DNA of 64,000 nucleotides from Nocardioides nematodiphilus (lineage in GTDB: Bacteria > Actinomycetota > Actinomycetes > Propionibacteriales > Nocardioidaceae): contig NZ_JAIWOY010000002.1 of assembly GCF_020216525.1 (NCBI RefSeq), forward strand, positions 186,001 to 250,000, written 5' to 3'. The notes under the pieces were generated by a model that saw only the letters and a list, made by a program, of their open reading frames with translations, did not search any database and was not told the DNA's origin. This document shows, in pieces, positions 53,062-61,187 of this stretch; the stretch's first letter is position 1; each line of letters begins with the position of its first letter. Made by a program: the position numbers and the translations under genes.

Positions 53062-54636
53062 CTACGCATGCGTGGCGCGCAGCACCTTCTTGTCGGGCTT
53101 GCCCAGAGCGGTCATCGGGATGGCGTCCGCGGCGATGATCCGCTTGGGGACGTGGACCGACCCCTTCTTGACCCTCACCACGTCCTGGATCTCAGCGACC
53201 ACGGCATCGGTGAGCTCGGCACCGGGGCGTACGACCACGACGGCGGTGACCGTCTCGCCCCACTTGTCGTCCGGGGTGCCGATCACGGCCACCTGGGCGA
53301 CGGCGGGATGGGTGGCCACCGCGTCCTCCACCTCGCGCGGGAAGACGTTGAAGCCCCCGGTGACGATCATGTCCTTGGTCCGGTCGACGATGTGCCAGAA
53401 GCCGTCCTCGTCCTCCCGGGCGACGTCGCCGGTGTGCATCCAGCCGTCCCTGAACGTCTCAGCCGTCGCCTCAGGAAGGTTGAAGTAGCCGCCGGCGAGC
53501 AGCGGGCCGGCGACGCAGATCTCCCCCGGCTCACCGGGCGCGACCGGCTCGCCGTCGCCGTCGAGGAGGGCCGTACGGAGGTAGGCGCTGGGCCGCCCGC
53601 AGGAGGTGAGGCGCCCTGGGATCGGCGTGCCGTCGGCGGCGACGTGATCACCCTTGGCCAGGTAGCTGATCACCATCGGCGCCTCGGACTGGCCGTAGTA
53701 CTGGGCGAAGATCGGTCCGAAGCGCTCGATCGCCTCCGCCAGCCGGACCGGGTTGATCGCCGAGGCGCCGTAGTAGACCGTCTCCAGGGAGCTCAGATCG
53801 CGGGTGCGCGAGTCGGGATGGTCCATCAGCGCGTAGAGCATCGTCGGCACGACCATCAGCGAGTCGATCCGCAGCTCCTCGATCATCCGCAGCACCTCCG
53901 CCGGGTCGAAGCGCGGCGCGACGAAGAGGGTGCCGCCCTGGAGCACGACCGGCACGAAGAACGCGGCGCCGGCGTGCGACAGCGGCGTGCACATCAGGAA
54001 GCGTGGCTGCGCGGGCCACTCCCACTCCGACATCTGGATCTGCGCCATGGTGGCGAACGACTGCGCCATCCCGATGACGCCCTTCGGCTTGCCGGTGGTG
54101 CCGCCGGTGTAGGTGATCGACGTGATGTGGTCCGGCGCGAGCGTACGGGCCTCGAGGCGGGTCGGCTCGAAGCCGGCGGCGACCTCGGTGAGGTCGATGC
54201 CCGTCCCGTCCAGCACGGCCGGTACGGGCCCGATCGTCAGGACCCGCTCCAGGCCCGGGCAGAGCTTGAGCAGCGCGGCGGCGCGGTCGCCGAAGGAGGG
54301 GTCGACGATGAGGACGGAGATGCCGGCGTCGTTGATGACGTACGCCTGGTCCTCCGCCGAGCCGAGCGGGTGCAGGGAGGTGCGGCGGTAGCCCTGCGTC
54401 TGGCCGGCGCCCAGGATGAAGAGCACCTCGGGACGGTTGGGCGCGAGGAGCGCGGCGCCCACCTCGAGCCCGGCGCCGAGGGAGTCGAAGGCCTGGACGT
54501 ACTGGCTGATCCGGGCGGCGACCTCGGCGCCGGTCAGCGTCGTCTCACCGAGGTGGATGACCGGGCGGTCGCGATGGCGGCGCAGTGCCGCGACCATGAC
54601 GTGACCGTTGTGGGTTCCGTAGCGCAGGGAGTCCAT
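53062..54636 (-). CDS. fadD8: Acyl-CoA ligase FadD8-like
   Basis: A 524-residue ANL ligase. It matches mycobacterial FadD8 (Rv0551c) in YGTHNGHVMVAALRRH, GYRRTSLHPLGS, ITYTGGTTGKPKGVIG, YYGASAINPVRLAEAI and FAQYYGQSEAPMVISYLAKG; the hinge is GGFNVFPREVED and the catalytic Lys lies in ALGKPDKK. A perfect KstR-type box lies 22 bp upstream, linking it to steroid catabolism here. The substrate is not known. Confidence 0.88.
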   Translation of the reverse strand: MDSLRYGTHNGHVMVAALRRHRDRPVIHLGETTLTGAEVAARISQYVQAFDSLGAGLEVGAALLAPNRPEVLFILGAGQTQGYRRTSLHPLGSAEDQAYVINDAGISVLIVDPSFGDRAAALLKLCPGLERVLTIGPVPAVLDGTGIDLTEVAAGFEPTRLEARTLAPDHITSITYTGGTTGKPKGVIGMAQSFATMAQIQMSEWEWPAQPRFLMCTPLSHAGAAFFVPVVLQGGTLFVAPRFDPAEVLRMIEELRIDSLMVVPTMLYALMDHPDSRTRDLSSLETVYYGASAINPVRLAEAIERFGPIFAQYYGQSEAPMVISYLAKGDHVAADGTPIPGRLTSCGRPSAYLRTALLDGDGEPVAPGEPGEICVAGPLLAGGYFNLPEATAETFRDGWMHTGDVAREDEDGFWHIVDRTKDMIVTGGFNVFPREVEDAVATHPAVAQVAVIGTPDDKWGETVTAVVVVRPGAELTDAVVAEIQDVVRVKKGSVHVPKRIIAADAIPMTALGKPDKKVLRATHA

Positions 54637-54658
54637 GCGCCCGAGAGTAGCCGGAAAC

Positions 54659-54672
54659 TAGAACGTGTTCTA
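54659..54672. promoter_or_regulatory. KstR-type operator, TAGAACGTGTTCTA
   Basis: A perfect palindrome identical to the box at 37781-37794, extended to CTAGAACGTGTTCTAG. It lies between the thioesterase stop and the fadD8 start and probably controls fadD8 and possibly the peptidases behind it. Confidence 0.85.
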
Positions 54673-54685
54673 GGGGCAGGGTCGG

Positions 54686-55381
54686 CTAACGCGCCTCGAA
54701 GGGATTCGCAGCGGCGTCACCCGTCGCCTGACGCTCGGCGAGCCTCTCCCGCGCCCAGCGCGGCAGGATGAAGACGGCCTCCGCCTCGACGCTGGCCCGC
54801 CAGCTCCCGTCGTCCTGCTCGACCAGGATCCGGCCCTCGGCGTACGTCTTGATCCCCTCGACGCGGGCCACCTCGGCCTCCGCGCGCAGGCGGCCCAGCG
54901 GGGTCGGGTAGCGGTAGCGCAGCGAGAGCGTGCCGGTCATGCCGGGATGGCCGGAGGAGGCCGCGGCCTCGCCGAGCATCTGGTCGAGGATCAGCGCCGA
55001 GACGCCGCCGTGGACGAAGCTCGGCGGCCCCTCGTACGCGGAGCTCAGCCTGAACTCCGCCGACACCCGGCCGTTGTCACGATGGACGCGCACCGGCGGC
55101 GCGATCGGGTTGCGCTGGCCGATGACGGCGTTGCCCCAGTGGTGCCTGCCCGAGGAGTAGCTGAAGGCGGTGCCGTACGAGGTGGGTAGCTGCTCCTTGC
55201 GCAGGCGCGCGGTGAGCGCCTCGATCTGGGCGCGGATCGCGTCCTGCTCGTCGAGGTCGATCTCGCTGCGCACGGTCGCGTCGATCAGATCGCGGACCGC
55301 GTCGGCGAGGCCGCCCGCGACCTCCGTCTCCCGCTCGCCCGCGGGGTCGTCGCGACGTTCGCCGGGGGTGAAGTCAGCCAT
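54686..55381 (-). CDS. PaaI-type hotdog thioesterase
   Basis: A 231-residue protein with a C-terminal hotdog domain. SFVHGGVSALILDQMLGEA is the PaaI active-site region (HGG plus the helix Asp/Glu), and GTLSLRYRYPTPLG follows. The first 75 residues are a charged helical extension. Its start overlaps the flavin oxidoreductase stop by 8 bases (ATGGCTGA). It probably releases a CoA ester when the steroid pathway is blocked or diverted. Confidence 0.82.
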   Translation of the reverse strand: MADFTPGERRDDPAGERETEVAGGLADAVRDLIDATVRSEIDLDEQDAIRAQIEALTARLRKEQLPTSYGTAFSYSSGRHHWGNAVIGQRNPIAPPVRVHRDNGRVSAEFRLSSAYEGPPSFVHGGVSALILDQMLGEAAASSGHPGMTGTLSLRYRYPTPLGRLRAEAEVARVEGIKTYAEGRILVEQDDGSWRASVEAEAVFILPRWARERLAERQATGDAAANPFEAR

Positions 55382-56600
55382 GCACCCGGACTTTACTGTC
55401 GGGTCCGCGGACGTCCGCGAGGTGGCAGTGCGTGCCCGTGTAGATCGTCGACATGCACAGGTTGCAGTGGGTGCATCGCGACGTGGTCCCCCGATCCTTC
55501 GCGATCCGGGTGAGCAGGTCGGGCTCGCGCAGCAGCGCGCGGCCCATCGCGACGTACTCGAAGCCCTCGCTCATCGCCTGCTCCATCGCCGCGAGGTCGG
55601 TGATGCCGCCGAGCAGGATGAGCGGCAGGTCGAGCGCCTCGCGGAACCTCCGGGCATGCTCGAGGAGGTAGAGCGGGGTCCAGGGGTACTCCTTGAAGAA
55701 CGCGTGGCCGCTGGCGCGGATGCCGACCCGGAGGATCGGCGGCATCGGCATGCGCGAGGCCATCTCCTTGACCGGGGCGTCGCCGCGGAACAGGTACATC
55801 GGGTTCATCAGCGACGAGCCGGCGGTGAGCTCGAGGGCGTGCAGGTTGCCGTCCGACTGGAGCATCTGCGCGAACTCGACCGACTCCGGCAGGTCGAGGC
55901 CGCCGCGGTAGCCGTCGCGCATGTTCATCTTCGCCGTGACCGCCATGTGGCCGCCGGCCTTCTCGACGGCATGGCGCACCGCGGCGACCGTCCGTCGCGG
56001 GAAGTCCGCGCGGTGGGCGAGGCTGCCGCCGAACTGGTCCTTGCGCCGGTTGAGCTTGGGACTGAGGAAGGCGCTGGCGAGGTAGTTGTGGCCGAGGTGG
56101 ATCTCGATCGCGTCGAAGCCGGCCTCGACGGCCATCGTCGCGGCGCGGGCGTGGTCGGCGATGATCCGGTCGAGGTCGGCCGAGGTCGGGACCTGGTGGA
56201 AGCGCAGGGAGAGCGGGCTGAAGCTCCGGCTCGGCGCGATGGAGCGGATCTTGTTGGAGGCGCCGTTGGCGACCGGGCCGGCATGGCCGATCTGAGCACT
56301 GACCTTGGCGCGGGTGGCGTGGATCGCGTCGGTCAACCGGCGCAGGCCGGGCACGGCCTCGGGCCGCCAGTGGATCTGCTCGGCGTGCGTACGCCCCTCG
56401 GGCGACGTGGCGAGATAGGCGACGGTCGTCATGCCGACGCCGCCCTCGGCGACGGCGAGGTGGTAGTCGATCAGCTCGTCGGTGACCAGGCCCTGCGGGC
56501 TGCAGCCCTCGAAGGTCGACGCCTTGATCACCCGGTTGCGCAGGCTGATGGGGCCGAGGGTCGCGGGGGCGAGCGGGTCCGGAGCGGCAAGGGCTTCCAC
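55374..56600 (-). CDS. Old-yellow-enzyme-type NADH:flavin oxidoreductase
   Basis: A 408-residue FMN TIM-barrel protein. SLRNRVIKASTFEGCSPQGL, AEGGVGMTTVAYLATSPEGR, SAQIGHAGPVANG and FDAIEIHLGHNYLASAFLSP are OYE/2,4-dienoyl-CoA reductase features; a Cys cluster RCTHCNLCMSTIYTGTHC near the end suggests a bound Fe-S or structural site. A longer reading from an ATG at 56648 would run through the KstR box at 56622, so I chose GTG 56600. In this regulon it may reduce a steroid double bond. Confidence 0.82.
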   Translation of the reverse strand: MEALAAPDPLAPATLGPISLRNRVIKASTFEGCSPQGLVTDELIDYHLAVAEGGVGMTTVAYLATSPEGRTHAEQIHWRPEAVPGLRRLTDAIHATRAKVSAQIGHAGPVANGASNKIRSIAPSRSFSPLSLRFHQVPTSADLDRIIADHARAATMAVEAGFDAIEIHLGHNYLASAFLSPKLNRRKDQFGGSLAHRADFPRRTVAAVRHAVEKAGGHMAVTAKMNMRDGYRGGLDLPESVEFAQMLQSDGNLHALELTAGSSLMNPMYLFRGDAPVKEMASRMPMPPILRVGIRASGHAFFKEYPWTPLYLLEHARRFREALDLPLILLGGITDLAAMEQAMSEGFEYVAMGRALLREPDLLTRIAKDRGTTSRCTHCNLCMSTIYTGTHCHLADVRGPDSKVRVHG

Positions 56601-56621
56601 GGACGGATTGAACCACGGAAT

Positions 56622-56635
56622 GAGAACGTGTTCTA
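56622..56635. promoter_or_regulatory. KstR-type operator, GAGAACGTGTTCTA
   Basis: Core AGAACGTGTTCT with a G at the first outer position. It lies 21 bp from the flavin oxidoreductase start and 11 bp from the SDR start on the other strand, so it should govern both. Confidence 0.82.
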
Positions 56636-56646
56636 GTGTGCTCGCC

Positions 56647-57501
56647 ATGGGCGTGTACGCAGTGACCGGGTCGTACTCCGGCATGGGCAAGGAAGTGGTG
56701 GCTCGACTGGTCGAGGCCGGACACCGCGTGATCACGGTCGACAGGGGCGAGGCGGACGTCGTCGCGGACCTCGGGACCGCCGACGGCCGACGGACCGCGG
56801 CGACCGCGGTGCTGCAGATGTGCGCAGGTCGACTCGACGGGGCGGTGCTTGCGGCCGGGATCGGCCCGTCGCCCGGGCACGACCGGGCGCGTCTGATCAC
56901 GCAGGTCAACTACTTCGGGGTGGTCGAGCTGCTCGAGGACTGGCGCCCGGCGCTGGCGGCCTCCGGGTCCTCGAAGGTGGTGGTCTTCGCGAGCAACTCG
57001 ACGACGACGGTGCCGATGGTGCCGCGACGCGCGATCCGCGCGCTGCTCCAGGGCGACGCGGAGGCGGCGGCGCTGCCGTTCCGCCGGCTCGGCCGGATCG
57101 GCCCGGCGCTGGCGTACGCGGCCTCGAAGATCGCCCTGGCGCGCTGGGTCCGCCGGGCGGCGGTCACGCCCGCGTGGGCCGGAGCCGGCATCCGGCTCAA
57201 CGCGATCGCGCCAGGCGCGGTGCTCACGCCGCTGCTCGAGCGACAGCTCGCGACGCCCGCCGAGGCGCGGCAGATCAGATCGTTCCCGGTCCCGATCGGC
57301 GGCTACGGCGACCCCGCCCACTTCGCGCAATGGGTCCTGATGATGCTCTCCCCCGCCGCGGACTTCCTCTGCGGCTCGATCATCTTCGTCGACGGTGGCA
57401 GCGACGCCTGGTTCCGTCCTGACGCCTGGCCGGCCCCGGTCCGCCGCCGCGACACGATCGGCTATCTCCGGCGGATGCGGGCGTTCACGAAGCAGCGCTG
57501 A
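56647..57501 (+). CDS. Short-chain dehydrogenase
   Basis: A 284-residue SDR. VYAVTGSYSGMGKEVVARL is the coenzyme loop; NYFGVVELLE replaces the usual NxxG region; the catalytic residues are Ser in VVFASNSTT and Tyr/Lys in LAYAASKIALARW. A C-terminal extension of about 30 residues (WPAPVRRRDTIGYLRR) resembles that of hydroxysteroid dehydrogenases. KstR-box control supports a hydroxysteroid or side-chain substrate. Confidence 0.85.
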   Translation: MGVYAVTGSYSGMGKEVVARLVEAGHRVITVDRGEADVVADLGTADGRRTAATAVLQMCAGRLDGAVLAAGIGPSPGHDRARLITQVNYFGVVELLEDWRPALAASGSSKVVVFASNSTTTVPMVPRRAIRALLQGDAEAAALPFRRLGRIGPALAYAASKIALARWVRRAAVTPAWAGAGIRLNAIAPGAVLTPLLERQLATPAEARQIRSFPVPIGGYGDPAHFAQWVLMMLSPAADFLCGSIIFVDGGSDAWFRPDAWPAPVRRRDTIGYLRRMRAFTKQR

Positions 57502-57569
57502 GCGGCGGGGCCGCCCGGGCCTGTGGATAGCGCCCGACGCCGGCTCGCGATCCGCGCGATCGTGGAGTC

Positions 57570-58211
57570 ATGGACTCGGCCACCTCTCTCGACGACCTGT
57601 TCCCCGACCGCGGCGACTTCCGCCTGCCGCTGGAGACGTCGATCGGGCACCGCGCAACCAACGAGGCCATCGATCTGCTCCGTACCGGCGGAGTGGAGCG
57701 GCTGAGCCTCAACACCCTGGGCAAGGCGGCGCTCTACTCGCCGAGCCGCTTCCATGCGCGCGTCGGAGGCCGGGCGGGAATGATCGTCATGCTGGTCGGC
57801 CACTTCGCCGATCGCTGGTCGTGGCGTGTCTGCCAGCCGCCCTCCTTGACGGAGTTCGCGTGGCTGCCGGAGTCGCCGCGGGCGATCGACGGGGTCCGCG
57901 CCTGGCACGCCGTGCTCGAGCTCGCCCACGGCGAAGCTCGCGCCGGACGCCCCAAGGCGGCCGCGATTGTCGCCGAGACCGATCGCGAGGAGTGGGAGTT
58001 CCTCCACGTCGTGGGCTCGCGCCACTGCGGCCGGCCGTTAGGCGACGAGGAGACGCTGCTGATCCAGATGACTCTGCACGGTCTGCGTAGTGCGATGGCC
58101 GCGCCGAGCAACCCCATGACTTTCGGCCGCGCGCACGCCACGCTGAGCCACGTGCTCGTCACGCTCGGCGGACCACCGCTGGGCGACTCGTGGTCCGAAC
58201 AGAATGAATAG
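57570..58211 (+). CDS. Divergent TetR-like regulator
   Basis: A 213-residue protein. Residues about 28-80 align with a TetR N-terminal domain: NEAIDLLRTGGVERLSL as helix 1, LGKAALYSPSRFHARVGGRAGM as the helix-turn-helix, and MLVGHFADRW as helix 4. The recognition helix is atypical, so binding specificity cannot be guessed. It does not match KstR. It follows the SDR gene by 68 bp in the same direction and may sense a steroid intermediate. Confidence 0.6.
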   Translation: MDSATSLDDLFPDRGDFRLPLETSIGHRATNEAIDLLRTGGVERLSLNTLGKAALYSPSRFHARVGGRAGMIVMLVGHFADRWSWRVCQPPSLTEFAWLPESPRAIDGVRAWHAVLELAHGEARAGRPKAAAIVAETDREEWEFLHVVGSRHCGRPLGDEETLLIQMTLHGLRSAMAAPSNPMTFGRAHATLSHVLVTLGGPPLGDSWSEQNE

Positions 58212-58225
58212 TCGTGCTGTTCGGA
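58194..58225. terminator. Bidirectional terminator hairpin
   Basis: TCCGAACAG (58194-58202) and CTGTTCGGA (58217-58225) are perfect 9-bp inverted arms around a 14-base loop that contains the TetR-like gene's stop codon. The site lies between convergent genes, which fits a shared terminator. No T-run follows. Confidence 0.6.
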
Positions 58226-58234
58226 CAGCGACTC

Positions 58235-58534
58235 TCAGTTCTCCCGCAGCTCGCCGACGAACATGACCCGCCCGGCAGGCAGCGTGTCGGCGTGCGCGGC
58301 GGCCGCGGCCTGCTCCGGGGTGTCCCGCGTCGTCAGGAACGCCGCCTCGTCCTCGTAGTCGAGCTCGGCGACCAGGTACGGCGCCGTGCCCGGACCGACC
58401 ACCGTCGGCTTGGAGAAGGTCATCGCCTTCAGGCCCGGGATCGCGGCCACCAGCCCCACGTGCTTGCCGAAGTACTCCGCGTCGAACGCGGCCGGGTCGG
58501 TCGGGGTCTCGTACTGGACGGTGAGTCGGTACAT
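58235..58534 (-). CDS. EthD-family protein
   Basis: A 99-residue dimeric alpha-beta barrel protein. YRLTVQYETPTDPAAFDAEYFGKHVGLVAAIPGL is summarised by its EthD features: YxxP, the FxxxYFxxHxxL signature with His25, and PGL. EthD proteins accompany P450 or oxygenase systems but their role is unclear. It is followed by no obvious partner. Start at the ATG giving the normal EthD length. Confidence 0.8.
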   Translation of the reverse strand: MYRLTVQYETPTDPAAFDAEYFGKHVGLVAAIPGLKAMTFSKPTVVGPGTAPYLVAELDYEDEAAFLTTRDTPEQAAAAAHADTLPAGRVMFVGELREN

Positions 58535-58590
58535 GCCGCGAGGCTACTTGACGGTCCGGCGGGCGCCGAGGCGTCGGCGCACCGACGACA

Positions 58591-59037
58591 TCAGCCGACC
58601 TCCGTGCAGGACGGTCCGCGCGAGCCACAGCCAGAACGCAGCGACGTGCGCACGTAACCCTTGCGGGCGACGCCCCACAGGACGACGACCCAGAAGCCGA
58701 CGTTCACGACTTCCGGGAACTCGATGACGTCGCCGCCGTGCGCGATGTTGCTGCCGTACGAGACGAACGAGACGATGCCGAGCGCGACCACGAGCAGCTC
58801 ACGCGCCACGACGAACCTGCCGTGAGCAGCGATGCTGCGCCTGTCCTGCGAGCCCCTGGCCCAGATCATCACCTCGGTCACCGCATACGCGAGGAGGACG
58901 ACGAGCAGGCCGCCGAGCAGCCCGGGACGAGCGCCGAAACCCATCCACGGCCACAGGACCAGGAACGCCGGACCGAGGACGTACCCGATGAGGCGCAGCC
59001 CCCGCGCAGGCAGCTCATCGATCGCCTGTTCGCCCAC
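58591..59037 (-). CDS. Four-helix membrane protein of unknown function
   Basis: A 148-residue protein read from GTG 59037, which has GGGAG 6 nt upstream. Hydrophobic segments are LIGYVLGPAFLVLWPWMGFG, LLGGLLVVLLAYAVTEVMI, LLVVALGIVSFVSYG and VVNVGFWVVVLWGVARKG. The C-terminus is Cys-containing (SGCGSRGPSC). No family was recognised. A longer reading to 59193 is possible in frame but lacks a better start. Confidence 0.6.
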   Translation of the reverse strand: MGEQAIDELPARGLRLIGYVLGPAFLVLWPWMGFGARPGLLGGLLVVLLAYAVTEVMIWARGSQDRRSIAAHGRFVVARELLVVALGIVSFVSYGSNIAHGGDVIEFPEVVNVGFWVVVLWGVARKGYVRTSLRSGCGSRGPSCTEVG

Positions 59038-59108
59038 CGTGCACTCCCTTCGAGACAGAACCCACCTCAGACCTCGGCAGCCGAGCGCCGCGCCTGAGGC
59101 GAGCTGGC

Positions 59109-60152
59109 TCACGCCAGCAGTGCGGCGACCTTCCGGACCTCGTCCGGCGACTGCAACGACAACAGCAGCGTCGTCACGCCCGTCGCCTCCCACGCCGCGA
59201 CCTTCTCCTCGACCTCATCGGCCGTGCCGACGATGTGCATGTCGTCGACGAGCTCGTCGGGGACCAGCGCAGCGGCGTCGTCCTTCCGGCCGGCGAGGTA
59301 GAGCTCCTGGACCTCGGCGGCGAGCTCCTCGTACCCCATCCGGACGAAGACGGCGTTGTGGAAGTTCTGGTCCTTGGCGCCCATGCCGCCCATGTAGAGG
59401 GCGACGAAGTGCTTGAGGAAGTCCAGGACGCCCTGCTTCTCCTCGGCGGACTCGACGATCTGCAGGTGGCAGGTCGCGGCGATCTCGAAGTCGGCACGAG
59501 TGCGCCGGGCACCGGGGCGCGCGAAGCCCTCGTCGAGCCAGGGCTGGTACATCGCCGCGGACTTCGGGGTGTAGAAGATCGGCACCCAGCCGTCGGCGAT
59601 CTCGGCGGTCTGGGCGACGTTCTTGGGGCCTTCGGCCCCGAGCCAGATCGGGATGTCGGCGCGCAGCGGGTGCACGATCGGCTTGAGCGGCTTGCCGAGC
59701 CCGACGGAGCCCTCGCCGGTGAACGGCAGCGGGTAGTGCGGCCCGTCGTTCGTCACCGGCGCCTCGCGCGCCAGGACCTTGCGGATGATGTCGACGACCT
59801 CGCGCGTCCGGGCCAGCGGCTTGCCGAACGGCTCGCCGTACCAGCCCTCGACCACCTGCGGGCCGCTCACGCCCATGCCGAGCACGACCCGGCCGTTCGA
59901 GAGGTGGTCGAGGGTCAGGGCGTGCATCGCGATCGAGGTCGGCGTGCGCCCGGACATCTGCACGATGGAGGTGCCGAGTCGTACGCGCGAGGTCTCGCGG
60001 CCCCACCAGGCCAGCGGCGTGAACGCGTCGCTCCCCCAGGCCTCGGCGGTGAAGATCGCATCGAAGCCGGACTCCTCCGCGGCGGCCACCAGCTCGCCCA
60101 CCCCGGTCGGCGGTTGCGCGCCCCAGTAACCCAGCTGCAGACCCAGCTTCAT
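59109..60152 (-). CDS. F420-dependent LLM-class oxidoreductase (Rv3520c-like)
   Basis: A 347-residue luciferase-like protein closely matching mycobacterial Rv3520c: KLGLQLGYWGAQPPTGVGEL, FDAIFTAEAWGSDAFTPLAW, VLGMGVSGPQVVEGWYGEPF, LRADIPIWLGAEGPKNVAQT and FVALYMGGMGAKDQNFH. Hydride transfer with F420 is expected. Divergent from the DUF35/ltp operon across a KstR box, the same arrangement as Rv3520c-Rv3521. Substrate unknown. Confidence 0.9.
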   Translation of the reverse strand: MKLGLQLGYWGAQPPTGVGELVAAAEESGFDAIFTAEAWGSDAFTPLAWWGRETSRVRLGTSIVQMSGRTPTSIAMHALTLDHLSNGRVVLGMGVSGPQVVEGWYGEPFGKPLARTREVVDIIRKVLAREAPVTNDGPHYPLPFTGEGSVGLGKPLKPIVHPLRADIPIWLGAEGPKNVAQTAEIADGWVPIFYTPKSAAMYQPWLDEGFARPGARRTRADFEIAATCHLQIVESAEEKQGVLDFLKHFVALYMGGMGAKDQNFHNAVFVRMGYEELAAEVQELYLAGRKDDAAALVPDELVDDMHIVGTADEVEEKVAAWEATGVTTLLLSLQSPDEVRKVAALLA

Positions 60153-60189
60153 GCACTTCTCCTCATCGATCGACCATTGCGAGCAAGAC

Positions 60190-60203
60190 TAGAACGTGTT
60201 TCA
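60190..60203. promoter_or_regulatory. KstR-type operator, TAGAACGTGTTTCA
   Basis: Fits TNNAACNNGTTNNA. It lies 37 bp before the LLM oxidoreductase start and 9 bp before the DUF35 gene start, so one site can regulate the divergent pair. Confidence 0.83.
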
Positions 60204-60212
60204 CTTTTGCGC

Positions 60213-61187
60213 ATGACGCCCCCCTCCACGGCGGTGCTGCACCAACCGCTGACCCTAGAGTTCGACTACACCCGCTCGCTAGGCCCGGTCCTGTCGCAGT
60301 ACATGTCCGGGCTCGCCGCCAAGCAGGTCCTCGGAGCAGTGCTGAGCGACGGCCGCGTGGCCGTCCCGCCTCCCGAGTACGACCCGGTGACCCACGAGCA
60401 GATCAGCCGGATGCGCCCCGTCTCCGACGAGGGTGTCGTGGTCACGTGGTCCTGGGTCGCCGAGCCCCTGCCGGACCAGCCGCTCGACCACCCCTTCGCC
60501 TTCGCGCTCGTGCTGCTCGACGGCGCCGACGTCCCGCTGCTGCACGCCGTCGACGCCGGCTCGCCGGACGCCATCCGTACGGGCATGCGGGTCCGCGCCC
60601 GCTGGGCCGACGAGCGCGTCGGGTCGGTGCGCGACCTGGCCTCTTTCGAGCCGGCCGCCGATACGGCACCCGGCCCGGTCCCGACGGGCGAGACCTCCGG
60701 CGCCGAGGGCATCACGATGACGAGCACGCCTGTGCGCCTCGCGTACGACTACGCCGCATCCCCCGAGGAGTCCGCCTTCGGGCGCGGCCTGAAGGAGGGC
60801 CGGATCCTGGCGCAGGCCTGCCCGGTCTGCCACAAGGTCTACGTCCCGCCGCGCGGCGCCTGCCCGGTGGACGGCGTGCCGACCAAGGACCCGATCGAGC
60901 TGCCGGACACCGGCATCGTGACCACCTTCTGCATCGTCAACGTGCCGTTCCTCGGCCAGCGGATCACGCCGCCGTACGTCTCGGCGTACGTGCTTCTCGA
61001 CGGCTCCGACATCGCGTTCCTCCATCTCATCCTCGGCGTCGACGCGAGCGAGGTGCGGATGGGGATGCGGGTCAAGGCCGTCTGGAGGCCCGAGGGCGAG
61101 CGCAGCTACTCGATGGAGACGATCAGCCACTTCGAGCCGACCGGCGAGCCGGACGCCGAGTACGAGACCTACCGGAGGCACCTCTGA
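60213..61187 (+). CDS. Tandem DUF35/OB-fold protein (Rv3521-like)
   Basis: A 324-residue protein with two DUF35-type OB modules. The first (about 10-150) lacks the Zn ribbon and has SWVAEPLPDQPLDHPFAFAL; the second (about 170-320) has the ribbon Cys pairs in CPVCHKVYVPPRGACPVDG and then GIVTTFCIVNVPFLGQRI and DIAFLHLILGVDA. It matches Rv3521. DUF35 partners of thiolase-fold proteins, such as ChsH2 with Ltp2, form steroid retro-aldolases; here the two Ltp genes follow directly. Confidence 0.88.
   Translation: MTPPSTAVLHQPLTLEFDYTRSLGPVLSQYMSGLAAKQVLGAVLSDGRVAVPPPEYDPVTHEQISRMRPVSDEGVVVTWSWVAEPLPDQPLDHPFAFALVLLDGADVPLLHAVDAGSPDAIRTGMRVRARWADERVGSVRDLASFEPAADTAPGPVPTGETSGAEGITMTSTPVRLAYDYAASPEESAFGRGLKEGRILAQACPVCHKVYVPPRGACPVDGVPTKDPIELPDTGIVTTFCIVNVPFLGQRITPPYVSAYVLLDGSDIAFLHLILGVDASEVRMGMRVKAVWRPEGERSYSMETISHFEPTGEPDAEYETYRRHL

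Noticed and set aside
57570..58211. KstR repressor gene
   Set aside because: The helix-turn-helix region and length pattern do not resemble KstR, and the KstR gene is not otherwise seen in the window.
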